From: Peribacillus sp044761665
GTDB taxonomy: Bacteria; Bacillota; Bacilli; Bacillales; DSM-1321
Direction: 5' to 3'
Assembly (NCBI RefSeq): GCF_044761665.1
Contig: NZ_JBIWCW010000003.1
Span: 1-64,000, forward strand
Length of the DNA: 64,000 nucleotides
Shown here: positions 10,076 through 18,445 of the stretch, one piece after another
How the letters are laid out: each line of letters starts with the position of its first letter
Position numbering within the stretch: the first letter of the stretch is position 1
Notes under the pieces: model-generated
Seen by the model: the letters and a program-made list of their open reading frames with translations, nothing else
What the model was told of the DNA's origin: nothing
The model's database searches: none
Translations under genes and position numbers: made by a program

Positions 10076-10534
10076 ATGGTAGTTAATACGGCAGCAGAAT
10101 TATGTTCAGAAGTTGTGGAAACGTATCAGCCATTACACGTTACGTTGACAATTGACATCGTTGATAAGAGATTTGGTCCCGTTAAGGCGGAAGCGGAGAT
10201 TTCCATCAGTCCTGTGCAGTCGAAGGGGATTTTAGAGGTTTTGGTGGAGGAGCTGGAATCGGAGCATATTTTTGCAGATGAGAATGGCTCCATTTATGGT
10301 AGTTTCGGTATTGACCAGAGCATCCAGATTTATGATGAAGTTTTGGATACGATCCCATTCGAGGCATTGATGGGTCACAAAAATTGGAAAGATACAGTTG
10401 AGTCTTATATGATGGAAGATAAGTTGAAAAGTCAGCTTGAAACCGTATTGAAGAATTACCAGTTCAGCGATTTGAGCGGAAAATATAAGTTCAGGAAGAT
10501 CTGCACGATTACGGAAATTCAATTTGGAAAATAA
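10076..10534 (+). CDS. Hypothetical cytoplasmic protein
   Basis: 152 residues, acidic, no signal peptide, membrane segment or recognisable motif. GGGGGAAG lies 6 bases before the ATG. The body alternates beta-like segments (HVTLTIDIV, AEAEISISPV) and a C-terminal helical part. It may share a transcript with the preceding small membrane protein. Its 3' end meets the PAS-STAS gene from the other strand at a shared terminator. Confidence 0.65.
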   Translation: MVVNTAAELCSEVVETYQPLHVTLTIDIVDKRFGPVKAEAEISISPVQSKGILEVLVEELESEHIFADENGSIYGSFGIDQSIQIYDEVLDTIPFEALMGHKNWKDTVESYMMEDKLKSQLETVLKNYQFSDLSGKYKFRKICTITEIQFGK

Positions 10535-10568
10535 ATAATAGAGAAGGCATATAGCCTTCTCTATTATT
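10534..10568. terminator. Bidirectional terminator
   Basis: Perfect stem AATAATAGAGAAGGC/GCCTTCTCTATTATT with 5-base loop between two convergent genes; it overlaps the stop codon of the minus-strand gene. Confidence 0.8.
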
Positions 10569-11337
10569 CTTTAACCACTTTAAATCCATTGATATCCAAG
10601 ATGTATTGTATTCCTTGTTTAAAGGAGTTGAAGGGACGAAAATCGATATCAATCCGGGTTCGGAGGATTGATTGCGCCAGTCTTGGGCCGATTCCAACCA
10701 CGACAGGCTCCACACCCATGAGGGACAAGGCTTTGATTATCTTGTTGATACCATCTAATTCGAACATATCGAAGTCATGTTTAAATGAAGTGAAATCCAA
10801 GATGATATATTCGATTTGATGATCCTTACAATAATTCAAGATTTTAGATTGAATCGTTTCTAAGCGATCGGGTGTCATTTTTCCGATGATAGGTACTAAA
10901 GCCGTAGAATCGTGGACGGTTGGGATAATTGGTGTATCGATCTCCATTAGCAGCTGTTTGCCTTCTTTAATCGTTTCCTCATATTCCGTCACATCTTGCC
11001 ATGATAGGATAAAGCCTGTTCGCTCTCCATTTTCGGTCAGTATTTCATCGACGACGATATTGGCACTGAATTTCTTGAAAAGAACAATCTGTGCAGAGTG
11101 TGGGAAAGGACCATCCCGAAGGATTTTGTTCTGCCGTTCCCCGTGAAAGGTACTGACGTTCATTCCGATGAATTGATCGGGATTGGTGATGCCCACATAG
11201 GGACTGACGGTTTTCAGGAGATCTTTCGCATGTGAATTAAACCATACAATGGTATGTTCTGAATCCGTTAAAAAGATGTTTTCTTCTATTTTGTCCAGTA
11301 GCTGGTAAGTGTTCACGTTTTTCAGAATATCTGACAT
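10564..11337 (-). CDS. PAS-STAS domain protein (RsbR/stressosome-like)
   Basis: 257 residues. The N-terminal part (about 10-120) is a PAS domain (DSEHTIVWFN, ILSWQDVTEYEE), a common sensor module. The C-terminal part (about 135-250) is a STAS domain like that of RsbR proteins: IPTVHDSTALVPIIGKM, a beta strand EYIILDFTSF, and VEPVVVGIGPRLAQSI. B. subtilis RsbR paralogues carry a globin-like N-domain, whereas this one has PAS, as in some STAS-PAS regulators. In place of the usual phosphorylatable D-[ST]-G there is DFTSF, so regulation by phosphorylation at the usual site is uncertain. It is transcribed alone. Confidence 0.8.
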   Translation of the reverse strand: MSDILKNVNTYQLLDKIEENIFLTDSEHTIVWFNSHAKDLLKTVSPYVGITNPDQFIGMNVSTFHGERQNKILRDGPFPHSAQIVLFKKFSANIVVDEILTENGERTGFILSWQDVTEYEETIKEGKQLLMEIDTPIIPTVHDSTALVPIIGKMTPDRLETIQSKILNYCKDHQIEYIILDFTSFKHDFDMFELDGINKIIKALSLMGVEPVVVGIGPRLAQSILRTRIDIDFRPFNSFKQGIQYILDINGFKVVKE

Positions 11338-11448
11338 GGATAATACCCCTTTTATGCGAATTCTTATGATGATAGCTCGCCTGAAATCGTATCAGATTGT
11401 GAAGGATCTGTCTATTCTTTTCATGGGTTAGCCAATGTGAAAATAAAG

Positions 11449-11488
11449 GCTAAAAAAGGCATAGGAGCGAAATTGCAACTCCTATACC
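11449..11488 (-). terminator. Terminator of the SH3-domain gene
   Basis: On the minus strand GGTATAGGAG and CTCCTATGCC pair, followed by TTTTTT. Confidence 0.7.
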
Positions 11489-11494
11489 ATCGAA

Positions 11495-12388
11495 TCATTT
11501 ATAAACCGAGCTTGGGATTTTTACGGAAGGGGTGCCAGCCGAATAGGGAGCCACATCATATTCCTGGAATATGAGATAGATTCCATCCTTGCTGTAATAA
11601 AATTGTGAATTCTTGTTTACGGGAACATCACTTTGTTTATCAACGTAAAATCCATCGTGTGTGCTCATGTATTTATAAGCGTAATTCTGTACTTTCGTAT
11701 ATTTCTGTTTCGATGTGAGGATATCGGCTATCTTCACTTGCTTGCCGGAAGATACCTTAAAATTATACGATGTAACCACGGCCATGCCATGTGCTCCACC
11801 CTCATATATATAATCGTTGAGGAGGATGCTCAGTTTCCCATCCTGGTTGTATTTCACTTTATAAATGGTCATATACTCATAGTTACATGTTTTCCCATTG
11901 CACCAGTCTTCATTCTTATCTTCTTTATCCTTTTGTTGTATCTTTACATACGATTTATAAGCTTTTTTAGCATGGTTGGTGAACGTTTGATTGATTTTAT
12001 CCTGGGCCTTTTTATTTTTTAACCCTGACACTTGCGGATAGGATAAATCACTAATATTCTTATATTTTTTCTTGGTGATTTTCACAGGGCTGAACAGTAG
12101 ATATTTAGTAGATACGTAGGCTTTTTTGTCATTGTAACGGATTTCAGACCAACCAGATTTGGTTTTTGAATAGACAGTCACGGATTTGCCTTTCTTTAAC
12201 GAGCCCACTTTTTTATAGTTGGTCCCAGGACCTTTTCTGACGGTCAAATCACTGTCCTTAGTATTGACCAAGGCATTTTCGGTAGTGGCAGCGGAAGCAG
12301 AGTCAGTGGATGGCAGAAAGTATGAAATAGTTGAAAAAGCTAGTATGGTAGCGAGGACGATCTTTGAGATGTTTTTGATTGACCACAT
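11495..12388 (-). CDS. Secreted SH3b and DUF3298-type protein
   Basis: 297 residues. A signal peptide (cleavage near SASAATTE) is followed by a bacterial SH3 domain (about 45-105, LTVRKGPGTNYKKVGSL ... GWSEIRYNDKKAYVS), which usually binds peptidoglycan. The C-terminal part (about 110-297) resembles the DUF4163/DUF3298 pair found in RsiV-like and PdaC-like proteins (VKYNQDGKLSILLNDYIYEGGAHG). Two ATGs occur six bases apart; AGGAGG lies 1 base from the first and 7 from the second, so the second (12388) is taken. Probable cell-wall-bound extracellular protein. No sigma factor gene is adjacent, so an anti-sigma role is unlikely. Confidence 0.8.
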   Translation of the reverse strand: MWSIKNISKIVLATILAFSTISYFLPSTDSASAATTENALVNTKDSDLTVRKGPGTNYKKVGSLKKGKSVTVYSKTKSGWSEIRYNDKKAYVSTKYLLFSPVKITKKKYKNISDLSYPQVSGLKNKKAQDKINQTFTNHAKKAYKSYVKIQQKDKEDKNEDWCNGKTCNYEYMTIYKVKYNQDGKLSILLNDYIYEGGAHGMAVVTSYNFKVSSGKQVKIADILTSKQKYTKVQNYAYKYMSTHDGFYVDKQSDVPVNKNSQFYYSKDGIYLIFQEYDVAPYSAGTPSVKIPSSVYK

Positions 12389-12499
12389 GAGCATTCCTCC
12401 TAGTGTTATATTTTTACAGTTCCATTATATAAGGGTATTGATTAACTAGATAGTGTTATTTACGTATCAATTATATTACACAGATATGAGGGGAATAGG

Positions 12500-13033
12500 A
12501 TGAAAATTGGACTTGTACGGCATTTTAAGGTAGCGCATGATTTCCCATCCGGAAAGTATGTATCGGCGGATTTCATGGAGCAATGGTTCAAGGATTATGA
12601 TGAAGCGGATATATTTTATGGGGAAACCCAGCTTTCGGAAGAGGATTGGAAGGCTTGTTATAGCAGTGATATGACGAGAGCCGTGAAGACCGCGGAGCAT
12701 ATTTACTTTGGTGAAGTCATTCAGATGAAGGAACTTCGGGAAATTCCCTCTCCGCCTCTTAAGGGGAAGGTGAAACTTCCCTTCATTTTATGGGCCATTT
12801 GGATTCGTTGCTCCTCGTTCATGAACAAGCAAACGAGAGCGGAAATCAAGAAAGCCGAAAAACGAATCAATCAAGCATTGGATGTAATCTTGGCAAATGG
12901 TGAGCAAGATACCTTGGTTGTGAGTCATGCAGCCCTCATGGTTTATATGAGGAAAGAGTTGATTCGCAGGGGATTCGTAGGTCCGAAGTTCAGCATCGCC
13001 CGCAATGGGGAGTTATATGTGTTCGAAAAATGA
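12500..13033 (+). CDS. Histidine phosphatase family protein
   Basis: 177 residues of the phosphoglycerate-mutase-like superfamily. The catalytic motif is LVRHFK (His8), where most members have RHG; the second active-site His is in VVSHAALM near the C-terminus; SSDMTRAVKTAE is the conserved segment that follows the first arm. The RHF variant is a real departure from the consensus. No signal peptide, so cytoplasmic. GAGGGGAATAGG precedes the ATG. The substrate cannot be told from sequence. Confidence 0.82.
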   Translation: MKIGLVRHFKVAHDFPSGKYVSADFMEQWFKDYDEADIFYGETQLSEEDWKACYSSDMTRAVKTAEHIYFGEVIQMKELREIPSPPLKGKVKLPFILWAIWIRCSSFMNKQTRAEIKKAEKRINQALDVILANGEQDTLVVSHAALMVYMRKELIRRGFVGPKFSIARNGELYVFEK

Positions 13034-13164
13034 TTAGATATTTTATTATTCCAAAAAAGATGTAAGGAATTTTCCTGATAGTTATTCTTTTTCTAATCGT
13101 TGTAGTTTACTATTGTAATAGTATGATTTTTGCAAATTTATTGGGTGGAAAAGAGGGTGGCATT

Positions 13165-13950
13165 ATGGTGAAGGCAATTTTTTTTGATTTAGATGATACA
13201 TTACTTTGGGATCAAAAAAGTGTAAAAGAGGCTTTTGTGGCAACCTGTGAAGTGGCCAAAGTGAAGTATGGCCTGGATGTGGATGAATTGGAGGAATCTG
13301 TACGCAAGGAAGCTCGTGAACTTTATTCTTCCTATGATACATACGCGTTTACGCAAATGATTGGTATCAATCCATTCGAAGGACTTTGGGGGAATTTTCA
13401 AGATGATCATGATGAATTCCGGAAAATGGCAAAGATTGTGCCGACCTATCGGAAAGAGACTTGGACAAGGGGATTGAAGGCACTAGGTATTGATGATTCA
13501 GCATTCGGCGCGGAGCTTGCAGAACGCTTCCCGGAGGAGAGACGGAAAAAGCCGTTTATTTATGAAGAGTCCTTCAGGGTGTTAGATGAGTTGAAAGGCA
13601 AATATAAGCTATTATTGCTGACGAACGGTTCACCGGAGCTTCAAAATACGAAGCTAGAGATCACGCCAGAACTGATCCCTTATTTTGATAAGATCGTCAT
13701 TTCCGGAGCGTTTGGACGTGGAAAACCGGATGCTTCCATTTTCGAACATGCACTGGAAATCATGGAACTTGATAAAGATGAAGTGCTCATGGTCGGCGAT
13801 AATTTAATGACGGATATTCTCGGTGCGACAAGGGCCGGCATCCAATCGGTCTGGATCAACCGACATGACAAGGACCGGAATGAAGTTAAGCCTACATATG
13901 AAATCAAGGATTTAGAGGAACTCTTTCCAATCCTTGATAAGTTGAAATAA
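13165..13950 (+). CDS. HAD-superfamily phosphatase (YsaA-like)
   Basis: 261 residues. Motif I FFDLDDTLL (nucleophile and acid/base Asp), motif II LLLTNGSP, the lysine in GRGKPD, and motif IV MVGDNLMTDILGA are all intact, so it should be an active phosphohydrolase with a C1-type cap between motifs I and II. Sequence and length resemble B. subtilis YsaA, from memory. The ATG at 13165 has AGAGGGTGG before it; an in-frame ATG at 13123 lacks such a site. Monocistronic with a terminator after it. Substrate unknown. Confidence 0.87.
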   Translation: MVKAIFFDLDDTLLWDQKSVKEAFVATCEVAKVKYGLDVDELEESVRKEARELYSSYDTYAFTQMIGINPFEGLWGNFQDDHDEFRKMAKIVPTYRKETWTRGLKALGIDDSAFGAELAERFPEERRKKPFIYEESFRVLDELKGKYKLLLLTNGSPELQNTKLEITPELIPYFDKIVISGAFGRGKPDASIFEHALEIMELDKDEVLMVGDNLMTDILGATRAGIQSVWINRHDKDRNEVKPTYEIKDLEELFPILDKLK

Positions 13951-13951
13951 A

Positions 13952-13984
13952 TGAAGCCCCCCAGAAATCAGGGGGTCTTTTATT
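13952..13984 (+). terminator. Terminator after HAD phosphatase
   Basis: AGCCCCC / GGGGGTCT stem followed by TTTTATT; also lies at the 3' end of the convergent DUF3231 gene. Confidence 0.7.
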
Positions 13985-14486
13985 CTGATTTATTATAATG
14001 AAGCGGAGGAGGGATTAACCATCCCTTTTTCTTGTTCAATTGAAGGAATCTAGCCCCCATTGCTGAATGTTCAGTATGGAATTCTTCGAACATCCCGGCG
14101 ACATCTTCCCGTACGGATTGGGCGATCATATTGCTGCAAGCGATTAAACCTGCGGCCATGTCCATGGATATAGAAGTCGCAATTTCAGGATCTTGAAAGC
14201 GGGCACCTACCGGGATATCTTCTATATGAACCTTTGGGCGTTCAGGTGGCGTTGGGGGTAAACCTACACCGTTTTCTATTAGTAGTTCCTCAATTTGTGT
14301 AATTTCCCGTTTACTTTGTTCAAGCGTTTCTACTATTAATTTCCGCAAATCCCCGTCACCTGCGTGATTCAGTAAGGTTTGATGACTAGCGACACAGCCC
14401 TTTGCCATGGCTAAATAGGTCCACGCTCCAAAAACTTCTCCATAATGCATTGGTTCGTCTTTCGGATCTCCACTTAATATACCCAT
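13980..14486 (-). CDS. DUF3231 family protein (ferritin-like, spore-associated)
   Basis: 168 residues, helical, matching the DUF3231 family common in spore formers, which has a ferritin-like four-helix fold. Visible landmarks are HYGEVFGAWTYLAMAKGCVASHQTLLNHAGDGDLR, split here as an N-terminal helix pair, and PPTPPERP in the loop before the second pair. The ATG at 14486 is preceded by AAGGAGG; an upstream ATG eight codons earlier would place this site inside the gene. It is divergent from the CotF-like coat gene, which supports a sporulation setting. Biochemical role unknown. Confidence 0.8.
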   Translation of the reverse strand: MGILSGDPKDEPMHYGEVFGAWTYLAMAKGCVASHQTLLNHAGDGDLRKLIVETLEQSKREITQIEELLIENGVGLPPTPPERPKVHIEDIPVGARFQDPEIATSISMDMAAGLIACSNMIAQSVREDVAGMFEEFHTEHSAMGARFLQLNKKKGWLIPPPLHYNKSE

Positions 14487-14660
14487 CGTCAACCTCCTTG
14501 GAAATAGCATTCATATTGTAATCTACCCCATTTCCACCCCTTTAAATACACAGGAACGTAATTAGACGAAGTTGTTTCCAATGGCAGGTAGGATGAATAT
14601 TCCCAAATGGTTTAACCATACTAATATTTGTTCCAACAGAAACACGAGGAGGGGATATAC

Positions 14661-15314
14661 TTGCAAAATCCATATCAGAATCAACCCCAGGGCCAAACGC
14701 ACCAAAATATGCAAACAGGTGCGGTACCACCGCAAATGAACCATGGCGGCCATGAACTATTTGATGTCCACGAAGTGTTAGCCGGGACAATTGGTGTCAT
14801 GGACACGTATATGTTGCTGCGCCAACATGTACAGGACCAAGAATTATTGGATATCCTTGATCGCCAATACCAATTTATCCAACAGGAATATAACACTTCA
14901 TTAGAAGCCTTCCAGACGGGGCAAAAACCTTCTGTACCAACCCAGACCTATAATATGAATCAAGGTAATGATTTTATATACGGATTAAAACCATCACAGC
15001 CTAAGAAACCTTACCAGTCCGTTTCAGAAATCAATGACCAAGGTGTATCTGGTCTAATGCTTGGGGCAATGAAATCAAGTGCAACATTAAAGGCCATGTC
15101 TGCCTTAGAAATGACCAATCCAGTAGTACGTCGGGTCATCGCGGATTCCGTTCCAAACTGCATTGAGATGGCCTATGAAATTTCGCTCTACCAAAATAAA
15201 CACCATTATTACCAAGTGCCTCAGCTGTCACAACAGGATATGCAGCAAATGATGAATTCATTTGCACCTGCAAGTGGGACTCCTACCAATGCCAATGATA
15301 ATATGACTCATTGA
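14661..15314 (+). CDS. CotF-like spore coat protein
   Basis: 217 residues with a Gln/Asn/Pro-rich N-terminus (QNPYQNQPQGQTHQN) and a C-terminal Coat F-type domain (about 45-190) made of helices, including HEVLAGTIGVMDTYMLLRQHVQD and VRRVIADSVPNCIEMAYEI. The start is taken as TTG at 14661 because GAGGAGGGG lies 6 bases upstream; an in-frame ATG at 14628 has no ribosome binding site. Presumed component of the spore coat, expressed in the mother cell. Sits head to head with the DUF3231 gene. Confidence 0.82.
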   Translation: MQNPYQNQPQGQTHQNMQTGAVPPQMNHGGHELFDVHEVLAGTIGVMDTYMLLRQHVQDQELLDILDRQYQFIQQEYNTSLEAFQTGQKPSVPTQTYNMNQGNDFIYGLKPSQPKKPYQSVSEINDQGVSGLMLGAMKSSATLKAMSALEMTNPVVRRVIADSVPNCIEMAYEISLYQNKHHYYQVPQLSQQDMQQMMNSFAPASGTPTNANDNMTH

Positions 15315-15326
15315 TTTGAATTGTAT

Positions 15327-15372
15327 AACAGTAAAAAGGCGAGCATGCATCATGCCCGCCTTTTTACTGTTA
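15327..15372. terminator. Bidirectional terminator
   Basis: Long stem starting AACAGTAAAAAGGCG with its complement CGCCTTTTTACTGTT, between two convergent genes. Confidence 0.85.
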
Positions 15373-15732
15373 TTTGAGTTGATTTAAATCATGGATGCAC
15401 GTTTGGATTAGTGTCACCGCTTGGCTCATTGCTGCCCCACCACCAAATGCGACCGTTACTCCAATTGCTTCGAATATCTCTTGTTCCGTGCACCCTTGAT
15501 CAAGGCAGCCTTTCGTATGATAGATGATGCAGTACTCATCTTGGGAATACAGGCTAATGCCTAATGCAATCAGTTGTTTTTCCTTTTTTGATAACACGCC
15601 TTCTTTAAAGCATTCTTCCGTTAAAGAATTGAACTTTGTTGCGAGTTCTGGCATCTTACCAGTAAACGAACCTATCCCAGCTTTATAGTCATGTAGAGCG
15701 GCTTCCGTCATATTCTTTGCTTCAAATTCCAA
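15370..15732 (-). CDS. Carboxymuconolactone decarboxylase / AhpD-like protein
   Basis: 120 residues, all helical. The family core is present: FNSLTEECFKEGVLSKKEKQLIALGISL, then EYCIIYHTKGCLDQGCTEQEIFEAIGVTVAFGGGAAM read in pieces. The AhpD active-site CXXC plus His is replaced by C-I-I-Y-H, so only one of the two cysteines is in place and a thiol peroxidase role like AhpD is uncertain. A further Cys pair is at KGCLDQGC. Cytoplasmic, about half the size of two-domain members. Monocistronic. Confidence 0.82.
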   Translation of the reverse strand: MEFEAKNMTEAALHDYKAGIGSFTGKMPELATKFNSLTEECFKEGVLSKKEKQLIALGISLYSQDEYCIIYHTKGCLDQGCTEQEIFEAIGVTVAFGGGAAMSQAVTLIQTCIHDLNQLK

Positions 15733-15800
15733 GTTCCATTCAACTCCATCCCTAATATTCTTTTCCTAGAAATTAGTATGAGCCAAACGGAAATGATTTA

Positions 15801-16595
15801 TTAAGTATCCGTGAATAGTGGATTCCGAGGTCTAGCCGTTTTATACCATTGAAAACAGAGGAGACTGATAAGGACCAGGTCAATGGCATCTCCAGCATAA
15901 TACATAAACATGGCTCCCGTCTCCGCCTGTTCTCTCATGACACCGCTTGGAGGATTTGCATAGATGTATTTGGATAGGATGCCATGCCCGGCCAGAGCCA
16001 AGATGAAAATCCCCGTGCGAAATATGAAGCTGACCCGATGTGGGGTCGGATCGATATAAATCATGGAAGCTGTGAATAGGTAACCGGCAAGGAAAACGTG
16101 GATATGCACCAATAGATATACAAAGGCATGTTGATGCATGATCGTGTACAATTCGGTCGTATAAAGAACCCACAGCCCTCCGATATTCAAGATGGATGCT
16201 GTGATGGGATTGCTCAAGATACACACTGGCCATGCTTTCAAAAGACGGGAAAGGTGCCTCGCGTAATCCACTTTAAGTGTTCTCAGAAGGAGAGTCATGG
16301 GTGCTGCGAGAACCATCAGTAGTGGGGCGAGCATGCCAAGGAGAAGATGGGTGATCATGTGTGCGGTGAAATTCAAATGACCACGATCCGCAATGGGTCC
16401 TATTAATGAAGCGACTGCACAAATCGTCCCGATTATCCAAAACGCTGTCCGATATAGCGGCCATTTTTTATGCCGCCGGTTGGATAAAATCGTAGCTGCG
16501 ATATATAGCACTAACAGTAGTGTAAAGAAAATCACTAGAGCAAGTCCGGCTGACGGTCCGCTAGTGGCATGGTGCATATGCTCATCCATTTTCAT
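15801..16595 (-). CDS. CtaG-like cytochrome oxidase assembly membrane protein
   Basis: 264 residues, seven or so membrane segments, matching the caa3-type CtaG family of Gram-positive bacteria. Histidines lie in HMITHLLLGMLAPLL, HQHAFVYLLVHIHVFLAG and PHRVSF, as in the family; CtaG is needed to build the copper B site of caa3 oxidase. No oxidase genes are present here, so this may be a paralogue. It begins one base after the stop of the DUF2243 gene, so the two are translated from one message and probably act together in the membrane. Confidence 0.82.
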   Translation of the reverse strand: MKMDEHMHHATSGPSAGLALVIFFTLLLVLYIAATILSNRRHKKWPLYRTAFWIIGTICAVASLIGPIADRGHLNFTAHMITHLLLGMLAPLLMVLAAPMTLLLRTLKVDYARHLSRLLKAWPVCILSNPITASILNIGGLWVLYTTELYTIMHQHAFVYLLVHIHVFLAGYLFTASMIYIDPTPHRVSFIFRTGIFILALAGHGILSKYIYANPPSGVMREQAETGAMFMYYAGDAIDLVLISLLCFQWYKTARPRNPLFTDT

Positions 16596-16596
16596 G

Positions 16597-17106
16597 TCAG
16601 TCGGAGGCTTTCGAACTGTTTATTGTGCTACGTCTTGTCCGATAGACGAGGAAGGCACCCAATACAATCAATGCTCCGGCGATTATATTCCATATCAAGT
16701 CATATGGAAGGATATCCACATCATAGCGAATCTGGTGCAATCTCATTAGTTTGTGTTGAATGATGCCGTCATATAATTGGAATGCTCCCGCACCAAGAAA
16801 CACACCGCCTTGCCATCTTTTTAACCACAATGCATTCCTCCTTCGAAGATCAGCGAACATGAATAAAGATCCGATGGTCGCAAACCAGCTCAGAGCATGA
16901 AACAAACCATCTGAAACCAGCCCCATATTGGTTGTAGACTTATCATAAAAATGGTGCCAATGAAGAAGTTGATGAAAAACCATTTCATCGATGAATGCAA
17001 CGAGGCCGATGCCGAACAAAATGCCTGACCATAGATTGCGGGATGAATAGCTATATCGATTTTGCGACATGGTTTTATTCTTGTGGTGTCGCGGTTTAAC
17101 GTCCAT
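16597..17106 (-). CDS. DUF2243 membrane protein
   Basis: 169 residues with four predicted membrane segments. The DUF2243 signature is clear: GIGLVAFIDEMVFHQLLHWHHFYD with conserved His residues, GLVSDGLFHALSWF, and YDGIIQHKLMRLHQIRYDVD. The repeated histidines suggest metal binding, as in its neighbour. AAGGAGG lies six bases before the ATG. It is the first gene of a two-gene unit with the CtaG-like protein; the pair recurs in other bacteria as far as I recall, which suggests a copper or oxidase-maturation role (inference). Confidence 0.8.
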   Translation of the reverse strand: MDVKPRHHKNKTMSQNRYSYSSRNLWSGILFGIGLVAFIDEMVFHQLLHWHHFYDKSTTNMGLVSDGLFHALSWFATIGSLFMFADLRRRNALWLKRWQGGVFLGAGAFQLYDGIIQHKLMRLHQIRYDVDILPYDLIWNIIAGALIVLGAFLVYRTRRSTINSSKASD

Positions 17107-17427
17107 ATGTATCCTCCTTGAGTGAATATAGGTTTTTTAAGTCATGTTTCTATTTTACATAGAGCTAATATTTACCAACTGAATATTATCATTGTTTCTA
17201 CTATACCACCCATAGTTCCAAATGAACCCCTTAATTATCCAGTTTTCACACCTTTTTTTGTGAAAATTTTATGGTTTTAGAGGGGAAAGAAGGGGTAGTA
17301 AATAAGCGTAGCGTGGTAAGATTCTTCCTTTCGAATGGGGAAGGGGCGTTATCACAACCAACAACAAAGATAAAATTCATAAATAGGAACCACTAAAAAA
17401 TCTAGTAAAACTAAAGGAGGAATTTTA
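17107..17427 (+). promoter_or_regulatory. Upstream region of the Mn catalase with SigB-like promoter and inverted repeat
   Basis: GTTTTA (17274-17279) and GGGTAG (17293-17298), 13 bases apart, resemble a SigB promoter. Upstream, TTTTCACA and TGTGAAAA (17243-17267) form an inverted repeat. The transcript would have a 130-base leader. The rest of this 321-base gap shows no gene. Confidence 0.45.
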
Positions 17428-18267
17428 ATGTTTCGTCATCAAAAGGAATTGCAATTTGAAGTAAAACCAGATCGTCCGGACCCGATGCTGGCTCGTCAAA
17501 TCCAAGAGGTTTTAGGTGGTCAGTTTGGTGAAATGACCGTGATGATGCAATATCTATTCCAAGGTTTTAACTGTCGTGGAGAAGAGAAATATAAGGACAT
17601 GCTGATGGACATTGGTACAGAGGAAATTGGACATGTTGAAATGCTATGTTCGCTTATTAGCCAATTACTAGACGGAGCTTCTCCGGAAGAACAAGCAGAT
17701 GCTGCGAAAGATCCTGTAACAGCAGCTATAATGGGTGGCATCAATCCCCAACATCTTCTTGTAAGTGGACTAGGCGGACTGCCGACGAACTCCAATGGTG
17801 TTCCTTGGAACGGTTCTTATATTGTTGCTAGCGGTAACTTATTAGCAGACATGCGTTCAAATCTGCATGCTGAGAGTCAAGGTCGTCTACAAGTTGCACG
17901 ACTATATCATATGACCAAAGATGAAGGTGTCCGTGCAACATTCCGTAAAATGCTAGCGCGTGACCGTTATCACCAATATCAATGGATGGCGGCTATTGCA
18001 GAGTTAGAAGAGAAGAATGGCGTGGTAGTACCGGCTTCATTCCCACCGGAAGCGGAATTGGAATCTCAACCGGAAGCTTATGAATTCTGGAATCTATCAG
18101 AAGGTCAAGAATCGGGAGAAGGTCTATGGGCGACTGGAAGCGCGCCAGATGGAACAGGTGATTTTGTCTATGTAGCCGAGCCAGTGGCAAAAGGTCAAAT
18201 CCCTAATCCGAAGGTTCCTGCTGCTGAATTGCATCATGACCTGGATGGAAAAGCGGTATTAAAATAA
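17428..18267 (+). CDS. Manganese (non-haem) catalase
   Basis: 279 residues; dismutates hydrogen peroxide to water and oxygen at a dimanganese centre. The four-helix ferritin-like core supplies the ligands: Glu in GQFGEMTVMMQY, Glu and His in TEEIGHVEM, Glu in NLHAESQGRLQ and His in RDRYHQYQW. The C-terminal tail is typical of the family. It resembles B. subtilis YdbD and the spore protein CotJC. AAAGGAGG precedes the ATG. The SigB-like promoter 150 bases upstream would make it a general-stress gene, as reported for YdbD. Monocistronic. Confidence 0.92.
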   Translation: MFRHQKELQFEVKPDRPDPMLARQIQEVLGGQFGEMTVMMQYLFQGFNCRGEEKYKDMLMDIGTEEIGHVEMLCSLISQLLDGASPEEQADAAKDPVTAAIMGGINPQHLLVSGLGGLPTNSNGVPWNGSYIVASGNLLADMRSNLHAESQGRLQVARLYHMTKDEGVRATFRKMLARDRYHQYQWMAAIAELEEKNGVVVPASFPPEAELESQPEAYEFWNLSEGQESGEGLWATGSAPDGTGDFVYVAEPVAKGQIPNPKVPAAELHHDLDGKAVLK

Positions 18268-18289
18268 GACCATTTATTATAGGTTGTGT

Positions 18290-18318
18290 AACCTGTCCCT
18301 ATTGGGGACAGGTTTTTT
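18290..18318 (+). terminator. Terminator after Mn catalase
   Basis: AACCTGTCCC-TATT-GGGGACAGGTT followed by T-run. Confidence 0.9.
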
Positions 18319-18445
18319 AGGGTGCGGGATGCTTGAAATGGATTTCTGTCATGTAGTTTTCCCCGTGTGGTAATTCAATCATTTGCTTGCGGATTTTATT
18401 TGGAGTAGCATATATCTCACAAAAAGATTTGGGGGAGATTTTAAC

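Noticed and set aside
17243..17267. Rex or PerR operator before the Mn catalase
   Set aside because: The arms run TTTTCACA then TGTGAAAA, the reverse of the Rex order TTGTGA-N6-TCACAA, and there is no TTATAATNATTATAA PerR match.
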